From Gemmatimonadales bacterium (GTDB lineage Bacteria > Gemmatimonadota > Gemmatimonadetes > Gemmatimonadales > GWC2-71-9), in contig WVYX01000283.1 in the NCBI GenBank assembly GCA_011772755.1, positions 1 to 49,543 on the forward strand: a stretch of 49,543 nucleotides of DNA, in the 5' to 3' direction. Under the pieces are notes generated by a model. It saw only the letters and a list, made by a program, of their open reading frames with translations. It did not search any database and was not told the origin of the DNA. Positions 42,792 through 49,543 of this stretch are shown here, piece by piece. The position numbers and the translations under genes are program-made. Position 1 is the first letter of the stretch, and each line of letters starts with the position of its first letter.

Positions 42792-43004
42792 TTACTCGCC
42801 CAGCTTGACGACGTTCTCGGCCGCCGGGCCCTTCTTGCCCTGTACGACGTCGAACTCCACACGCTCACCCTCTCTTAGCGACTTGAATCCCTCACCCGTA
42901 ATCGCCGAGTGATGGACGAAGCAGTCCTTTTCCCCGTCGTCGCGCGTGATGAAGCCGAAGCCTTTGCTGTCATTGAACCACTTCACGGTCCCGGTCGTAC
43001 GCAT
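42792..43004 (-). CDS. Cold-shock domain protein (CspA family)
   Basis: A 70 aa nucleic-acid chaperone consisting of one cold-shock OB-fold domain. RNP1 is KGFGFI and RNP2 is DCFVHHSAI, with [12 protein letters not shown] at the front and [10 protein letters not shown] at the end. The family melts mRNA structure and helps transcription antitermination and translation in the cold or at other stresses. AAGGAG lies 7 nt before the ATG. The 5' leader on the minus strand can be long, as about 375 nt of non-coding DNA precede it. It is followed by rpsU, with a hairpin between the two. Confidence 0.96.
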   Translation of the reverse strand: MRTTGTVKWFNDSKGFGFITRDDGEKDCFVHHSAITGEGFKSLREGERVEFDVVQGKKGPAAENVVKLGE

Positions 43005-43379
43005 GCCGCACTCCTTGTGGGTGTTGATGTTCGTCGGAGTCCGGCTGCGCCGTACCTACCGATCGCTCATCAAGTTTCGCGGTCACTGCCCCCGCGCTGG
43101 GCTGCCGTCAGGAATCAGCGGCACCCCCCAACCGCCGTACCCCCTACGGCGTGATCGCTACAAAATGCAAGAGTAGACCAGCGCACGCCAGATCCCCTGG
43201 TTCACTGTTTGCTGGCACCTCAGCTCGCCACGCCGGGTGTGCCTATCGCAACCACGCGCTAGCCAACGACTCACCACGCCCGAAGTGGATTGTGCCTAGG
43301 GGTGAACTTGAGGACGCCTGCAGGGTGGTCAGCACGCTGCCGATGAGACTGATGCGAAGGTTGCCCGATAACCTCGGCC
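43005..43379. other. Intergenic region upstream of the cold-shock gene
   Basis: 375 nt between two minus-strand genes. It holds the promoter and probable long 5' leader of the cold-shock gene, plus a perfect hairpin CGCCGTA-CCCCC-TACGGCG at 43133-43151. On the minus strand TTGCATTTTG occurs near 43165, but I cannot define a convincing -35/-10 pair. No gene is supported. Confidence 0.45.
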
Positions 43380-43790
43380 TCAGCCGCGCTCGGGCAGGTC
43401 GACCAGCAGGATGTTGCGGCGGCACCATGTGCAGTGCACTTCCCGCATCCCCACTCCGTGATAGGACTCGAGCGGGCCGAGCAGCAGATTCCCGTCGCAC
43501 GAGGGGCATGCCGCGTCGCGCTCCGCGTGTAACACCATTTCCCGGATCAACTGGCCTTCCTTCATCGAGAACTGTGCTGCCAGCCGGCGGCGCCTCTCCG
43601 CCCGCGCGCGGCGATCGATTCCGCTGCGGCGGTCATGGCCGGAGCGCCGCTCGGCCGGCACCTGGAGGTTGCTCACACGGCGGTCACCCTGGCGCCGCTC
43701 CTGGCCCGATCGACGGTCGCTGCCCGAGCGCAGATCGGCGAGGAACCGCCGCAGGCCGCCGCCGGGATCTTGGTCTCTGCGGTTAGCCAT
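43380..43790 (-). CDS. Zinc-ribbon protein with RRxGxDRR basic repeats
   Basis: About 136 aa from the ATG at 43790; upstream frame extension is possible as the ribosome binding site is weak. Residues about 20-70 are a run of related basic segments (SDRRSG, ERRQGDRR, ERRSGHDRRSGIDRR, AERRRR), a disordered, RNA- or DNA-binding-like stretch. The C-terminal part has two CxxC pairs, CPSC and CTWC, about 35 residues apart, consistent with a zinc ribbon. There is no signal or transmembrane segment. Its neighbours (cold-shock protein, S21) are RNA-related, but it is a separate unit. Function unknown. Confidence 0.75.
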   Translation of the reverse strand: MANRRDQDPGGGLRRFLADLRSGSDRRSGQERRQGDRRVSNLQVPAERRSGHDRRSGIDRRARAERRRRLAAQFSMKEGQLIREMVLHAERDAACPSCDGNLLLGPLESYHGVGMREVHCTWCRRNILLVDLPERG

Positions 43791-43984
43791 GATGGTCGAC
43801 TCGCAAAAGGGCGTACTCCGGCTCGTCGCTGGACACTGTCCTTGATTTTGCAGCCAAAACCAGCTTCCCGCCAGGCTTGGGAAGGGACGAGGCTGCCTGG
43901 CGAGCGACAGCGCACTCATACATACTTCCTATCCCTCCCGTCAAGCCGCATCACACCCTGCGTGTAACGAGTGGAGGTGGCGCT

Positions 43985-44434
43985 GTGGATGCGTGGCACA
44001 TCTGGATGATCGTGGCCGTCGTGCTGTTCGTCGCCGAGATCCTCACGCCCGGCTTCGTGCTGGCGGCGTTCGGCGTGGGATGTCTGGCGTCCGCGCTCGC
44101 GTCACTCGCCGGCCTGGGTCTCCCGTGGCAGTTGCTGGTGTTTTCGATTGGGGCCCTTGGCTCGTTCGTGGGCATCCGTCCGTTCGTGCTGCGGAAGCTC
44201 CATCCCGGCGACCGAGGCTACCAGTCAGGGGTGGAGGCGCTGGTGGGGAAAGACGCCCGAGTGCTGGAGCGGGTGGACCCCGCAGCGGACACGGGAAGGG
44301 TCATGGTGGGCGGTGAGGACTGGCGCGCGGTGTCGGGGATTGGACAAGCGATCGAAGCGGGCTCGCTGGTGACGGTGGTGGGAGTCGACGGCGCCAAGCT
44401 AGTCGTCGTACCGGAGGCTTTGGAGGAGGGATAG
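43985..44434 (+). CDS. NfeD-family membrane protein
   Basis: A 149 aa protein of the short NfeD group. The start is GTG 43985 with GGAGGTGGCGCT upstream. Three transmembrane helices (about residues 4-22, 25-45, 50-66) are followed by a soluble OB-fold domain (ALVGKDARVLERVD, GRVMVGGEDWRAVS, VVGVDGAKLVV). NfeD proteins partner with stomatin/slipin-type SPFH proteins in membrane-microdomain organisation and quality control. The slipin gene follows after 3 nt, an arrangement common in bacteria. The short form lacks the ClpP-like protease domain of the long NfeD proteins. Confidence 0.93.
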   Translation: MDAWHIWMIVAVVLFVAEILTPGFVLAAFGVGCLASALASLAGLGLPWQLLVFSIGALGSFVGIRPFVLRKLHPGDRGYQSGVEALVGKDARVLERVDPAADTGRVMVGGEDWRAVSGIGQAIEAGSLVTVVGVDGAKLVVVPEALEEG

Positions 44435-44437
44435 ACC

Positions 44438-45427
44438 ATGGAATACGTGCTGGGAGCGGTCGCGGTCTTCGTGGTGGCAATGGCGGTGAAGGGGTTGAAG
44501 ATCGTGCAGCAGGCCGAGACGCTGATCATAGAACGCCTGGGGAGATACCATCGGACGCTCGCTTCCGGGATCAACATCATCTGGCCGGTTCTGGAGCGTC
44601 CTCGCAGCATAGAATGGCGCTACATGCGCCAGGGCCCTGGGGGCAAGCCGATCCCGGTCCGAAGGGCCACCACCAAGATCGACCTGCGGGAAACTGTATA
44701 CGACTTTCCGCGGCAGAACGTGATCACCAGGGACAACGTGGTGACTGAGATCAACGCCCTGCTGTACTTCCAGGTCATCGACCCGCGGCGGGCGATCTAC
44801 GAGATCGCCAACCTCCCCGACGCCATCGAGAAGCTCACACAGACCACGTTGCGGAACGTCATCGGGGAGATGGATTTGGACGAGACCCTGTCCTCCCGGG
44901 ACACCATCAACTCCAAGCTCCGGGTGATCCTCGATCAGGCCACAGACAAGTGGGGGGTGAAGGTCAACCGGGTGGAGCTTCAGGACATCAACCCGCCCGC
45001 CGACATCCGGGACGCGATGGAGAAGCAGATGCGGGCCGAACGGGACCGCCGCGCGGCGATCTTGGAGGCGGAGGGCCACAAGAAGTCCAAGATCCTCGAG
45101 GCTGAGGGTTTCCGGGAAGCCCAGATCAACGAGGCCGAGGGCGCCAAGCAGGCCCGCATCCTGGTGGCCGAAGGTGAGGCCGAGGCGCGCCGCAGAGTCG
45201 CCGAGGCGGAAGCCGAAGCCATCAAGCGGGTGACTGGTGCCATCACGGAAAGCGGGGGCGACCCCGGCAACTACCTGATTGCGCTGCGGTACATTGAAGC
45301 GCTGAAGGAGATGGTCTCCGGCAAGGACAACAAGGTGGTCTACTTGCCGTACGAGGCGACGGGCGTTCTCAGCTCCATCGGCGGGATTCGGGACATGCTG
45401 GAGGGGGTGAAGCCGGCGGCGGGCTAG
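44438..45427 (+). CDS. Slipin / stomatin-like SPFH (band 7) protein
   Basis: A 329 aa protein with an N-terminal transmembrane helix (residues about 3-18), then the SPFH/band 7 domain (about 20-210: VQQAETLIIERLGRYH, FPRQNVITRDNVV, EINALLYFQVIDP, LRNVIGEMDLDE). A long charged coiled coil follows (about 210-275: EAEGHKKSKILEAEG, EGAKQARILVAEGEAEA). The ending is a short helical tail. It makes ring-like oligomers at the membrane and, with NfeD, is thought to form microdomains and to guard membrane proteins. The gene is 3 nt after nfeD-like and clearly in the same operon, and is followed by a terminator. Confidence 0.94.
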   Translation: MEYVLGAVAVFVVAMAVKGLKIVQQAETLIIERLGRYHRTLASGINIIWPVLERPRSIEWRYMRQGPGGKPIPVRRATTKIDLRETVYDFPRQNVITRDNVVTEINALLYFQVIDPRRAIYEIANLPDAIEKLTQTTLRNVIGEMDLDETLSSRDTINSKLRVILDQATDKWGVKVNRVELQDINPPADIRDAMEKQMRAERDRRAAILEAEGHKKSKILEAEGFREAQINEAEGAKQARILVAEGEAEARRRVAEAEAEAIKRVTGAITESGGDPGNYLIALRYIEALKEMVSGKDNKVVYLPYEATGVLSSIGGIRDMLEGVKPAAG

Positions 45428-45498
45428 GGTACCGCACACGACGGCGGCAACCACAGTATACAGGGACGGAGCTCAAACGGTCGCTGGTACCGCAAGCC

Positions 45499-45528
45499 AG
45501 AGGCCCGGCGCTTTGCGCCGGGCCTCTT
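45499..45528 (+). terminator. Terminator of the NfeD-slipin operon
   Basis: A 13-bp perfect stem (45499-45511 with 45515-45527, AGAGGCCCGGCGC and GCGCCGGGCCTCT) with a TTT loop, followed by TTATCC. It lies between the slipin gene and the convergent M28 gene and may serve both. Confidence 0.8.
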
Positions 45529-45564
45529 ATCCTCAACAGGTTGCCAAGTCTACGGACATCCCAG

Positions 45565-47232
45565 CTAGCGCGCGGGGGCCATCATCGAGTCGCGGGTCGC
45601 CTTGAAGGGGCTCCGCTCGCTCCAGTTGGGAAACGTGCTCTCGCTGGCCAGCCGGTAGCCCACCCGGAACACCAGGCGCAGGTCGTCTACCAGACCCGTG
45701 AGGTCCCAGCTGGGATCATACTCGTCCGCAGGTTTGTGGTAGCGCTCGGCGGTGTATTCCTCGCGCCGCGCGAGGGTCCACGCCTCGCCGTGCTCCACAT
45801 GATCGATTCCCTCGTCCACGTACAGCGCTGGCACTCCTTGCTTGGCGAAGTTGAAGTGGTCGGAGCGGAAGTAGAAACCCTTCTCGGGCTCGGGGTCGGG
45901 GCGCACCCAGCGACCCTGGGCACGCGCCGCATCGGCCAGGTAGTCATCGAGTTCCGAGTTGCCCAGCCCGATCACCGTCACGTCCCCCATGCGACCCCAC
46001 ACGTTGAGGGCGTCCAGGTTGATCGCCGCGACGGTCTTGGGGAGCGGATAGACGGGATTGGTCGCGTAGTAGGCCGAGCCCAGGAGACCCTGCTCTTCCG
46101 CCGTCACCGCGAGAAAGAGTAGGGAGCGCCGAGTTGGCGTTTCGAGGGAGGCGAAGGCTCGCGCCAGCTCGATGAGCCCAGCGACGCCGGTGGCGTTGTC
46201 CCGGGCACCGTTGTAGATCTGATCGCCCTCCATTGCCGGATCGCGCCCGAAGTGGTCCCAGTGCGCCATGTAGACCAGATACTCGTCGGCTCGGTCACCT
46301 CCGGGGAGCACCGCCAGCACATTGCGCGACGTAGAGCGCCGCACCGCGTTGCGCAACGTTATCGAGGCGGTGGCGGACATGGGGACGGCCTGGAACTCCC
46401 TCGAAGCAGCCCGCTCCTTGAGGACGTCATAGTCCAGGCCCGCCTGGGTGAACACGGTGCGTGCGGTCTCGAGGGACAACCACCCCTCGACGGCAACGCG
46501 TGACATGTTGTTGTCCTCGCGAACCAGGTCGAACTGCTCGCCCTTCCAGCTTCCTTCCACCACGGCCCAGGGATACCCGGCCGGATCCGTCTCGTGCACG
46601 ATCAGCGCCGCCGCCGCACCCTGGCGCGCCGCCTCTTCGTACTTGTAGGTCCAGCGGCCGTAGTAGGTCATGGTGTTGCCGGTGAAGAGGGCCGTGTCCT
46701 GAGTCGCGAAGCCGGGATCGTTCACCAGCAGGACGACCACCTTGCCCCGCACATCGATACCCTCATAGTCGTTCCAGCCGTATTCCGGTGCCACGATCCC
46801 ATATCCCACGAACACCAACTCGGCATCACGTACCGAAACCCGATCCACCACACGCTTGGTCCATGCCATGAATTCACTGCCGTAGGCGAACCTCATGGAT
46901 CCCCCTGCACCGCGAATCGTCAGCCGGGCACGGGGATCCGCCGTGATCGAGACGAGCGGGACTTCCTGCAAGTAGCTGTCGCCGTTGCCGGGGGCGAGCC
47001 CGAGCTCCTCGAACTGACCCTCGAGGTAGGCGATCGTCTTCTCTTCGCCGGGAGACGAGGGAGCCCGACCCTCAAAGGAGTCCGAGGCGAGCACCTGAAT
47101 GGCACCGGCGAGCTGATCGGCGGAGAACGACTCGAGAGCTGCCGAGAGCTGGGGATCCTCGGGGCGGCAGCCTGCAGCAGTGAACAACGCTACACCTGCG
47201 GCAATCATCCGCACAGCATGCTTTCCCTGCAT
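45565..47232 (-). CDS. M28 family zinc aminopeptidase, lipoprotein
   Basis: About 555 aa from the ATG at 47232, with GGAGGGGG upstream. The signal ends FTAAGC, Cys22, a lipobox. A protease-associated (PA) domain is inserted (about residues 135-265: AELVFVGYGIV, GKVVVLLVNDPGF). The M28 catalytic part has the metal ligands in AHWDHFG (His324, Asp326), GARDNATGVAG, AEEQGLLGS, NLDALN and SDHFNF. The family releases N-terminal amino acids with two zinc ions. It is likely periplasmic, membrane-anchored. It is convergent to the NfeD-slipin operon and lies about 230 nt downstream of a kinase-TPR gene. Confidence 0.94.
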   Translation of the reverse strand: MQGKHAVRMIAAGVALFTAAGCRPEDPQLSAALESFSADQLAGAIQVLASDSFEGRAPSSPGEEKTIAYLEGQFEELGLAPGNGDSYLQEVPLVSITADPRARLTIRGAGGSMRFAYGSEFMAWTKRVVDRVSVRDAELVFVGYGIVAPEYGWNDYEGIDVRGKVVVLLVNDPGFATQDTALFTGNTMTYYGRWTYKYEEAARQGAAAALIVHETDPAGYPWAVVEGSWKGEQFDLVREDNNMSRVAVEGWLSLETARTVFTQAGLDYDVLKERAASREFQAVPMSATASITLRNAVRRSTSRNVLAVLPGGDRADEYLVYMAHWDHFGRDPAMEGDQIYNGARDNATGVAGLIELARAFASLETPTRRSLLFLAVTAEEQGLLGSAYYATNPVYPLPKTVAAINLDALNVWGRMGDVTVIGLGNSELDDYLADAARAQGRWVRPDPEPEKGFYFRSDHFNFAKQGVPALYVDEGIDHVEHGEAWTLARREEYTAERYHKPADEYDPSWDLTGLVDDLRLVFRVGYRLASESTFPNWSERSPFKATRDSMMAPAR

Positions 47233-47409
47233 CACTATCCCCCTCCTACTGTTCTGCAGCGTCATACATCTACCCGAGGGCCCAATCGCTGGGTCCCGTC
47301 TCATGTCCGGGGAACAGTAACCGGACGTCACAGCGAACGGAAACGGGAAGGCGCCACAGGTGCACGCTGTCCCGGCTCTGCCACGCTCCCGAGGAGGAGT
47401 GAGAGACAG

Positions 47410-47435
47410 TAAGGAGTAAGGAGTAAGGAGTAAGG
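47410..47435. repeat. Tandem TAAGGAG heptamers
   Basis: Three exact copies of TAAGGAG (47410-47430) and a partial fourth (TAAGG). It lies between the kinase gene and the M28 gene. On the plus strand the word resembles a Shine-Dalgarno, but no gene starts after it. Confidence 0.7.
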
Positions 47436-47463
47436 CGTGCTGATTCCTGCTGGTGCAGGTCTT

Positions 47464-49543
47464 CTACTCCTTCGGTCGCATCAGCTCCTGAAACGGCGGA
47501 TAGTCCCGCAACGACTCGAAGTCGACGTCGCGGTGGACCTCGAAAAAGGCGCCACCTTCCAGCAGCGCACTTTGCAGCAGTGATACTGCCAGGTCGCGTT
47601 GGCCTAGGACGGCCGCAATTCGCGCGCGCCACCGAGTATTTGAGCCTCGAAGGTAGGGCTGCTCGACAGTCTCAAGCCAATCGGAGACTCTGAGCGCCTC
47701 GGCTCGATCGCCTAGCCGGGCCGCCAGCGAGCCGAGCCTGCCCTGGTATCCGACGTCGTCGGGAGATTCAGCGGCGAGCCCCTCAACCACCTCCCGGGCT
47801 TCCTCCCAGCGCTCGGCGGCGTACAGCGCATCCGCCAATTGCCTGCGGTAGAGCTCCGACTCCGGTTCCTCTCGCAGTCGACCCCGGCACCAGACCGCGG
47901 CGCTGTCCATGAGGGCACCAGCCTCGTCCCGGTATCCGTGGGCCCGGGCTTCTATCCCTGCTAAGTACATGGTAAGGGCCGGGGACCAAGCGGCCCACGC
48001 CGCCGAAGGTTGGAAGGAATAGCTCTCCTTGAGCCGCTGATTCACTTCATCCACGCGTCCGAGGGCCGCCAGTGCCCCGAGCTCGAGGTCGAGCATTCGC
48101 GGAACCTCAGGGTACTGTCGGCGGGCCCGTTGTGCCTCTCGGAGCGCCCTCGTGTGATCACCAAGCACGTGATGCGCTCTTACTACTCTGCGCCAGTAAT
48201 TCCACCACCGCCTCATCGGGCCACGCTCGGGATCGAGCTTGCCGAGGGCCTCTAACACCTCCGGTGGACGGTTGGTGTACTCTGCCATCAGTGCAAGGTT
48301 GTAGAGCGCCTTAGATCCGGGTGCCATCTCCGCCGCTCGGCGCATTGCCCGCAGCCCCCGGTTGTGATCGCCTTCCAAGCGGCCGTGCAGGTACTCCAAC
48401 CATTGACGGTCGTAGGGAACCAGACGGTCGCGAACACTATCGAGCAGACTGGTCAGTGAGTCGAGTTGAGCCCACTGGCCGAGGTTGACGTGGTTGATAC
48501 CGGCAAAGAGTAGAGCCTTGAAGAAGGTGGAATCCAGCTCGAACGCACGACGGAAGTGCGGCAGGGCGGCGCGATTCTCCATTCGGATGTAGCGCTCCAT
48601 ACCGTCGTTGAACGCCTGATAGGCTTCGAAGGTGGGCGGTCGACTCGCCAGGGCGGCCGGCGCCGCTAGCCGCTCGTCAAACGAAACCGCCAGGAAGCCC
48701 ATCACCCTCTCACTCAGTCGTCCGATGATCTCTCGCGGCAATTCCACTGGACCGCTCACGGGATCGGGCGTGCCGATGAGCGCCCCGCGAGCCGCATCGG
48801 TCACCTGCAGGTGAAACTGGAGCGTCCCTCCCTGCTGATAGTACGCAGCAGAGATCACGATGCCCGCTCCCGTCTCCTCGGCGAGCGCCTTCACCGGATC
48901 ACTCACCCGCCCCGCCTCGATCTCGGCAGCGACGTGCCGGGAAGACTGCAGCGCGGTGGGCGACGGAATGACATCCACGATACCGGTTCGCTTGAGGCCC
49001 TGGGTGATCCAGTCGGTTGCCATGCTGCCGAGGCCGTCCAGGGCCGGGTCGCCGGTTCGATTCTCCAGCAATCCCACCACCACACGTCTGGGCGCGAGAG
49101 CCACACCGCGTTTCGGTAGGAGCAGCGTGCCCACGGCCACCACCGCGAGCACTGCGACGGCCACGATCGCCATAGCGATCCTGTTTCTCCCCACCCTCCG
49201 CACCCCCGCAACCGGCTGCGTGTCGGTCGGCGTCACACCTCCGCTCGGCGTCGTCAGCGCCTCGATCCGCGGCAACAGCTCTTCCGCGCTCTGCCACCGA
49301 TCGGCCGGCTTCTTCTCCAGGCACTTCATGACCAGCTCGGCGAGGGGAGCCGCAACCGCCGCCCGATACCTCGTCACCGGCTCCGGCGTCTCAGTCACGT
49401 GGGCCGAGAGGACCATCTGGGGAGTGGGACCCAGGAACGGCGGACGCCCCGCCAACAGTTCGTAGGCAAGCGCGCCAACTGCGTAGATGTCAGCGCGGTG
49501 ATCGATGTGTGGATCGGCCGCCGCCTGCTCCGGGGCCATGTAG
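47464..49543 (-). CDS. Ser/Thr protein kinase with TM, FlgO-like and TPR domains (partial)
   Basis: The N-terminal part lies beyond the right edge; the visible 691 residues start inside the kinase domain at YMAPEQAAADP, the activation-loop end (APE motif). The C-lobe (about 1-95) is followed by a basic linker, a single transmembrane helix (RNRIAMAIVAVAVLAVVAVG, about 118-137), a FlgO/TolB-like domain (RRVVVGLLENRTGDPALDGLG, about 155-300), and TPR repeats to the end. This architecture resembles the 40151-42409 kinase, with an added transmembrane segment, so it probably senses an extracytoplasmic or membrane signal. Activity cannot be judged here because the P-loop and HRD motifs are off the window. 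Confidence 0.92.
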   Translation of the reverse strand, partial: YMAPEQAAADPHIDHRADIYAVGALAYELLAGRPPFLGPTPQMVLSAHVTETPEPVTRYRAAVAAPLAELVMKCLEKKPADRWQSAEELLPRIEALTTPSGGVTPTDTQPVAGVRRVGRNRIAMAIVAVAVLAVVAVGTLLLPKRGVALAPRRVVVGLLENRTGDPALDGLGSMATDWITQGLKRTGIVDVIPSPTALQSSRHVAAEIEAGRVSDPVKALAEETGAGIVISAAYYQQGGTLQFHLQVTDAARGALIGTPDPVSGPVELPREIIGRLSERVMGFLAVSFDERLAAPAALASRPPTFEAYQAFNDGMERYIRMENRAALPHFRRAFELDSTFFKALLFAGINHVNLGQWAQLDSLTSLLDSVRDRLVPYDRQWLEYLHGRLEGDHNRGLRAMRRAAEMAPGSKALYNLALMAEYTNRPPEVLEALGKLDPERGPMRRWWNYWRRVVRAHHVLGDHTRALREAQRARRQYPEVPRMLDLELGALAALGRVDEVNQRLKESYSFQPSAAWAAWSPALTMYLAGIEARAHGYRDEAGALMDSAAVWCRGRLREEPESELYRRQLADALYAAERWEEAREVVEGLAAESPDDVGYQGRLGSLAARLGDRAEALRVSDWLETVEQPYLRGSNTRWRARIAAVLGQRDLAVSLLQSALLEGGAFFEVHRDVDFESLRDYPPFQELMRPKE

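Noticed and set aside
44399-45454. A 351-codon minus-strand frame over the slipin gene
   Set aside because: Antisense shadow of a clear SPFH protein; no ribosome binding site or motif.

Overview
The window looks like chromosomal DNA from an uncultured-type, high-GC, Gram-negative, soil or sediment bacterium, most likely Gemmatimonadota or a close neighbour. This is an inference from gene content. It rests on two CBM9/DUF5916 outer-membrane-type proteins, Ser/Thr kinases fused to FlgO-like and TPR domains, many lipoproteins, a TIG / BNR-like / lipoprotein trio, and an unusually high number of exported peptidases and serine hydrolases. No taxonomic marker was searched. I see no tRNA, rRNA, CRISPR array, transposase or phage gene.

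Layout. 1-5.0 kb: exported amidohydrolase, SAM methyltransferase, an unusual HAD plus phosphodiesterase-like fusion, and a lipoprotein flanked by repeat-rich spacers. 5.2-9.3 kb: a tight same-strand run of a Cas4/RecB-like plus RNase H-like nuclease (TM0106 type), a thiamine-diphosphate enzyme close to eukaryotic ILVBL/HACL2, and an ADP-ribosylglycohydrolase. 9.4-12.5 kb: the relic of a c-type cytochrome and the first DUF5916 protein. 12.5-16.7 kb (minus strand): tandem-ACT protein, exported S9 dipeptidyl peptidase and exported C1 peptidase. 16.9-21.6 kb: Tat-exported PLP enzyme, a small membrane protein and a two-gene M16 protease pair closed by a 20-bp-stem terminator. 21.7-27.9 kb (minus strand): LolA-like protein, two small membrane-associated proteins, class C beta-lactamase-like hydrolase and the second DUF5916 protein. 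28.3-29.9 kb: a ribbon-helix-helix regulator with a striking tandem-heptamer candidate operator, a Cys-rich membrane protein and a DUF4870 protein. 29.9-38.9 kb: two S41-type peptidases, a coiled-coil lipoprotein, the TIG / BNR-like / lipoprotein trio and a lipoprotein serine hydrolase. 38.9-49.5 kb: a small caspase-like protein, a DUF559 nuclease behind a dispersed hairpin, a kinase-TPR protein, rpsU and a cold-shock gene, a zinc-ribbon protein, an NfeD-slipin operon, an M28 peptidase lipoprotein and a second kinase-TPR protein running off the right edge.

Taken together, most genes serve the cell envelope: protein and peptide breakdown outside the cytoplasm (S9, C1, M16, S41, M28), outer-membrane and lipoprotein functions, and membrane quality control (NfeD/slipin). 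Kinase-TPR proteins probably provide signalling. The least expected pieces are the nuclease/HACL2/ADP-ribosylhydrolase run, the RHH/Cys-rich membrane module with its operator, the HAD-phosphodiesterase-like fusion and the solitary caspase-like protein. No single well-known island or defence system is evident.
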